NCBI RefSeq assembly: GCF_003350405.1
Contig: NZ_QQAW01000012.1
Coordinates: forward strand, 1 to 64,000
From: Gluconacetobacter liquefaciens
GTDB taxonomy: Bacteria > Pseudomonadota > Alphaproteobacteria > Acetobacterales > Acetobacteraceae
Length of the DNA stretch: 64,000 nucleotides
Direction: 5' to 3'
Numbering within the stretch: position 1 is the stretch's first letter; each line of letters begins with the position of its first letter. The position numbers and the translations under genes were made by a program. Below the pieces are notes generated by a model, which saw only the letters and a program-made list of their open reading frames with translations, searched no databases and was not told the origin of the DNA. This document shows positions 63,303 to 64,000 of this stretch, in pieces.

Positions 63303-64000
63303 TTAGAAGTGCGCCCCAATATTCAATTGGAAGGAGCGACCGAGAATTGCTTCGTAGTAGCGCGTCAGGCTGACCGTGCCGGGATATTTCGGCAGGGCAT
63401 CGGTGATGTTGTTGATCATGAAGTTGGCGTCGATGTTCTTGGTGATCTTGTACCCGAACGTCGCGTTGAAGTAGGCGAACGCCGGCCGGTTGTTGGCCTC
63501 ATAGGCCGTGGCCGGAACCTGCAATGCATAGACTGACTTGCCATAATAGACCGTCTGCCACTGGAAGGACAGCGGGCCACGATAGTAGTTCAGGTTCAGC
63601 GTCATCAGGTTGCTGGGATTCGAGGTGTCACCGGTCTTGTAATAGGTGCTGCCCAGATAGGTCTGGTTGTTCTTCACATAATGCGTGAAGTTTCCGCGGA
63701 CTTCCACGGTGCCAGCATCCCTGGACAGGCCGAAGCGCGACAACGGCATGGCGTAGTCGAAATTGGCCTGGACCGCCTGCATGTGCTGGTTGGCGATGTT
63801 GTAATAGCCTTCGTTGAAGTTCGTGATCTGATGGGTTTCCGGATCACGGGTGAAGGCGTTGCAATAGGCATTGTTCGGGTAGCTGGACGAGTCATAGCAC
63901 GCGTTCATCAGGTCTTCGACGGCGAGGTAGGTGATCTCGTTGCCGACCTTCACGTCCACGAACGAACCGGTCATGTCCAGGCCCGGGATGAAGCTCGGGC
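63303..64000 (-). CDS. TonB-dependent receptor, C-terminal part (cut by window end)
   Basis: The visible 231 residues are the last barrel strands: IPGLDMTGSFVDVKVGNEIT, GTVEVRGNFTHYVKN, LMTLNLNYYRGPLSFQWQTV, FAYFNATFGYKITKN, and the classic TonB-receptor end INNITDALPKYPG ... GRSFQLNIGAHF with terminal Phe. A Cys-containing loop (NACYDSSSYPNNAYCNAF) is typical of peptide/oligosaccharide-type receptors. In tandem with the complete receptor to its left, same strand, 846 bases apart; ligand unknown. The start lies outside the window. Confidence 0.92.
   Translation of the reverse strand, partial: PSFIPGLDMTGSFVDVKVGNEITYLAVEDLMNACYDSSSYPNNAYCNAFTRDPETHQITNFNEGYYNIANQHMQAVQANFDYAMPLSRFGLSRDAGTVEVRGNFTHYVKNNQTYLGSTYYKTGDTSNPSNLMTLNLNYYRGPLSFQWQTVYYGKSVYALQVPATAYEANNRPAFAYFNATFGYKITKNIDANFMINNITDALPKYPGTVSLTRYYEAILGRSFQLNIGAHF

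Overview
The window is GC-rich DNA from an alphaproteobacterium. The gene families present (ExbD/TonB with very large TonB-dependent receptors, copper efflux genes, OpgG/OpgH/OpgC-type glucan genes, a mannitol dehydrogenase-family enzyme, a complete glycolate-to-glycerate locus) point to an acetic acid bacterium (Acetobacteraceae, possibly Gluconacetobacter or a relative). That placement is inference from gene content, not from a marker gene.

Layout. 0-5 kb: end of exbD, tonB, a degenerate Fur-family regulator and an RND permease with no membrane-fusion partner. 5.4-12.3 kb: a nitroreductase, then a copper block: CopA P-type ATPase divergent from CsoR, and an operon of a His/Cys-rich protein, a Tat-exported multicopper oxidase, CopB and a Met-rich periplasmic protein. 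Two nearly identical 19-bp CsoR-type palindromes sit in front of the two transcription units. 12.3-18.7 kb: a PEBP protein, the queuosine run queA-tgt-queG with a ribbon-helix-helix gene and a DjlA-like gene, and Mrp. 18.9-30 kb: envelope and sugar genes (OpgC-like acyltransferase overlapping an SGNH hydrolase, HtrA protease, FUSC transporter, mannitol dehydrogenase family, opgG-opgH). 30-36 kb: small exported proteins including an Ivy lysozyme inhibitor, a chemoreceptor, and a DEAD-box helicase separated from it by a perfect 19-bp bidirectional terminator.

36-44 kb is an eroded zone. A zinc alcohol dehydrogenase, a YihS-like sugar isomerase and glcF each carry a one-base indel in a G/C run. 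A low-GC stretch, an IS3-family element with a 3-bp target duplication, and a small ORF that reads through once the element is removed lie between them. 43.6-54.2 kb is a C2-acid utilisation locus transcribed leftward: gcl, hyi, glxR, a probable pyruvate-kinase C-terminal remnant, a lactate/glycolate permease, glcD, glcE, glcF. A divergent IclR regulator reads rightward from an intergenic region with two palindromes. Glycolate would be imported, oxidised to glyoxylate by GlcDEF, condensed to tartronate semialdehyde by Gcl and reduced to glycerate by GlxR. The frame damage in glcF would break the first oxidation step if it is real.

54-64 kb: a glyoxalase-fold protein, a YafY-type regulator, a DUF4232 protein, a secreted M1 aminopeptidase, and two large TonB-dependent receptors in tandem, the second cut by the window edge. 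These receptors and the exbD-tonB genes at the other end suggest heavy use of TonB-powered uptake. I saw no rRNA, tRNA or CRISPR array.
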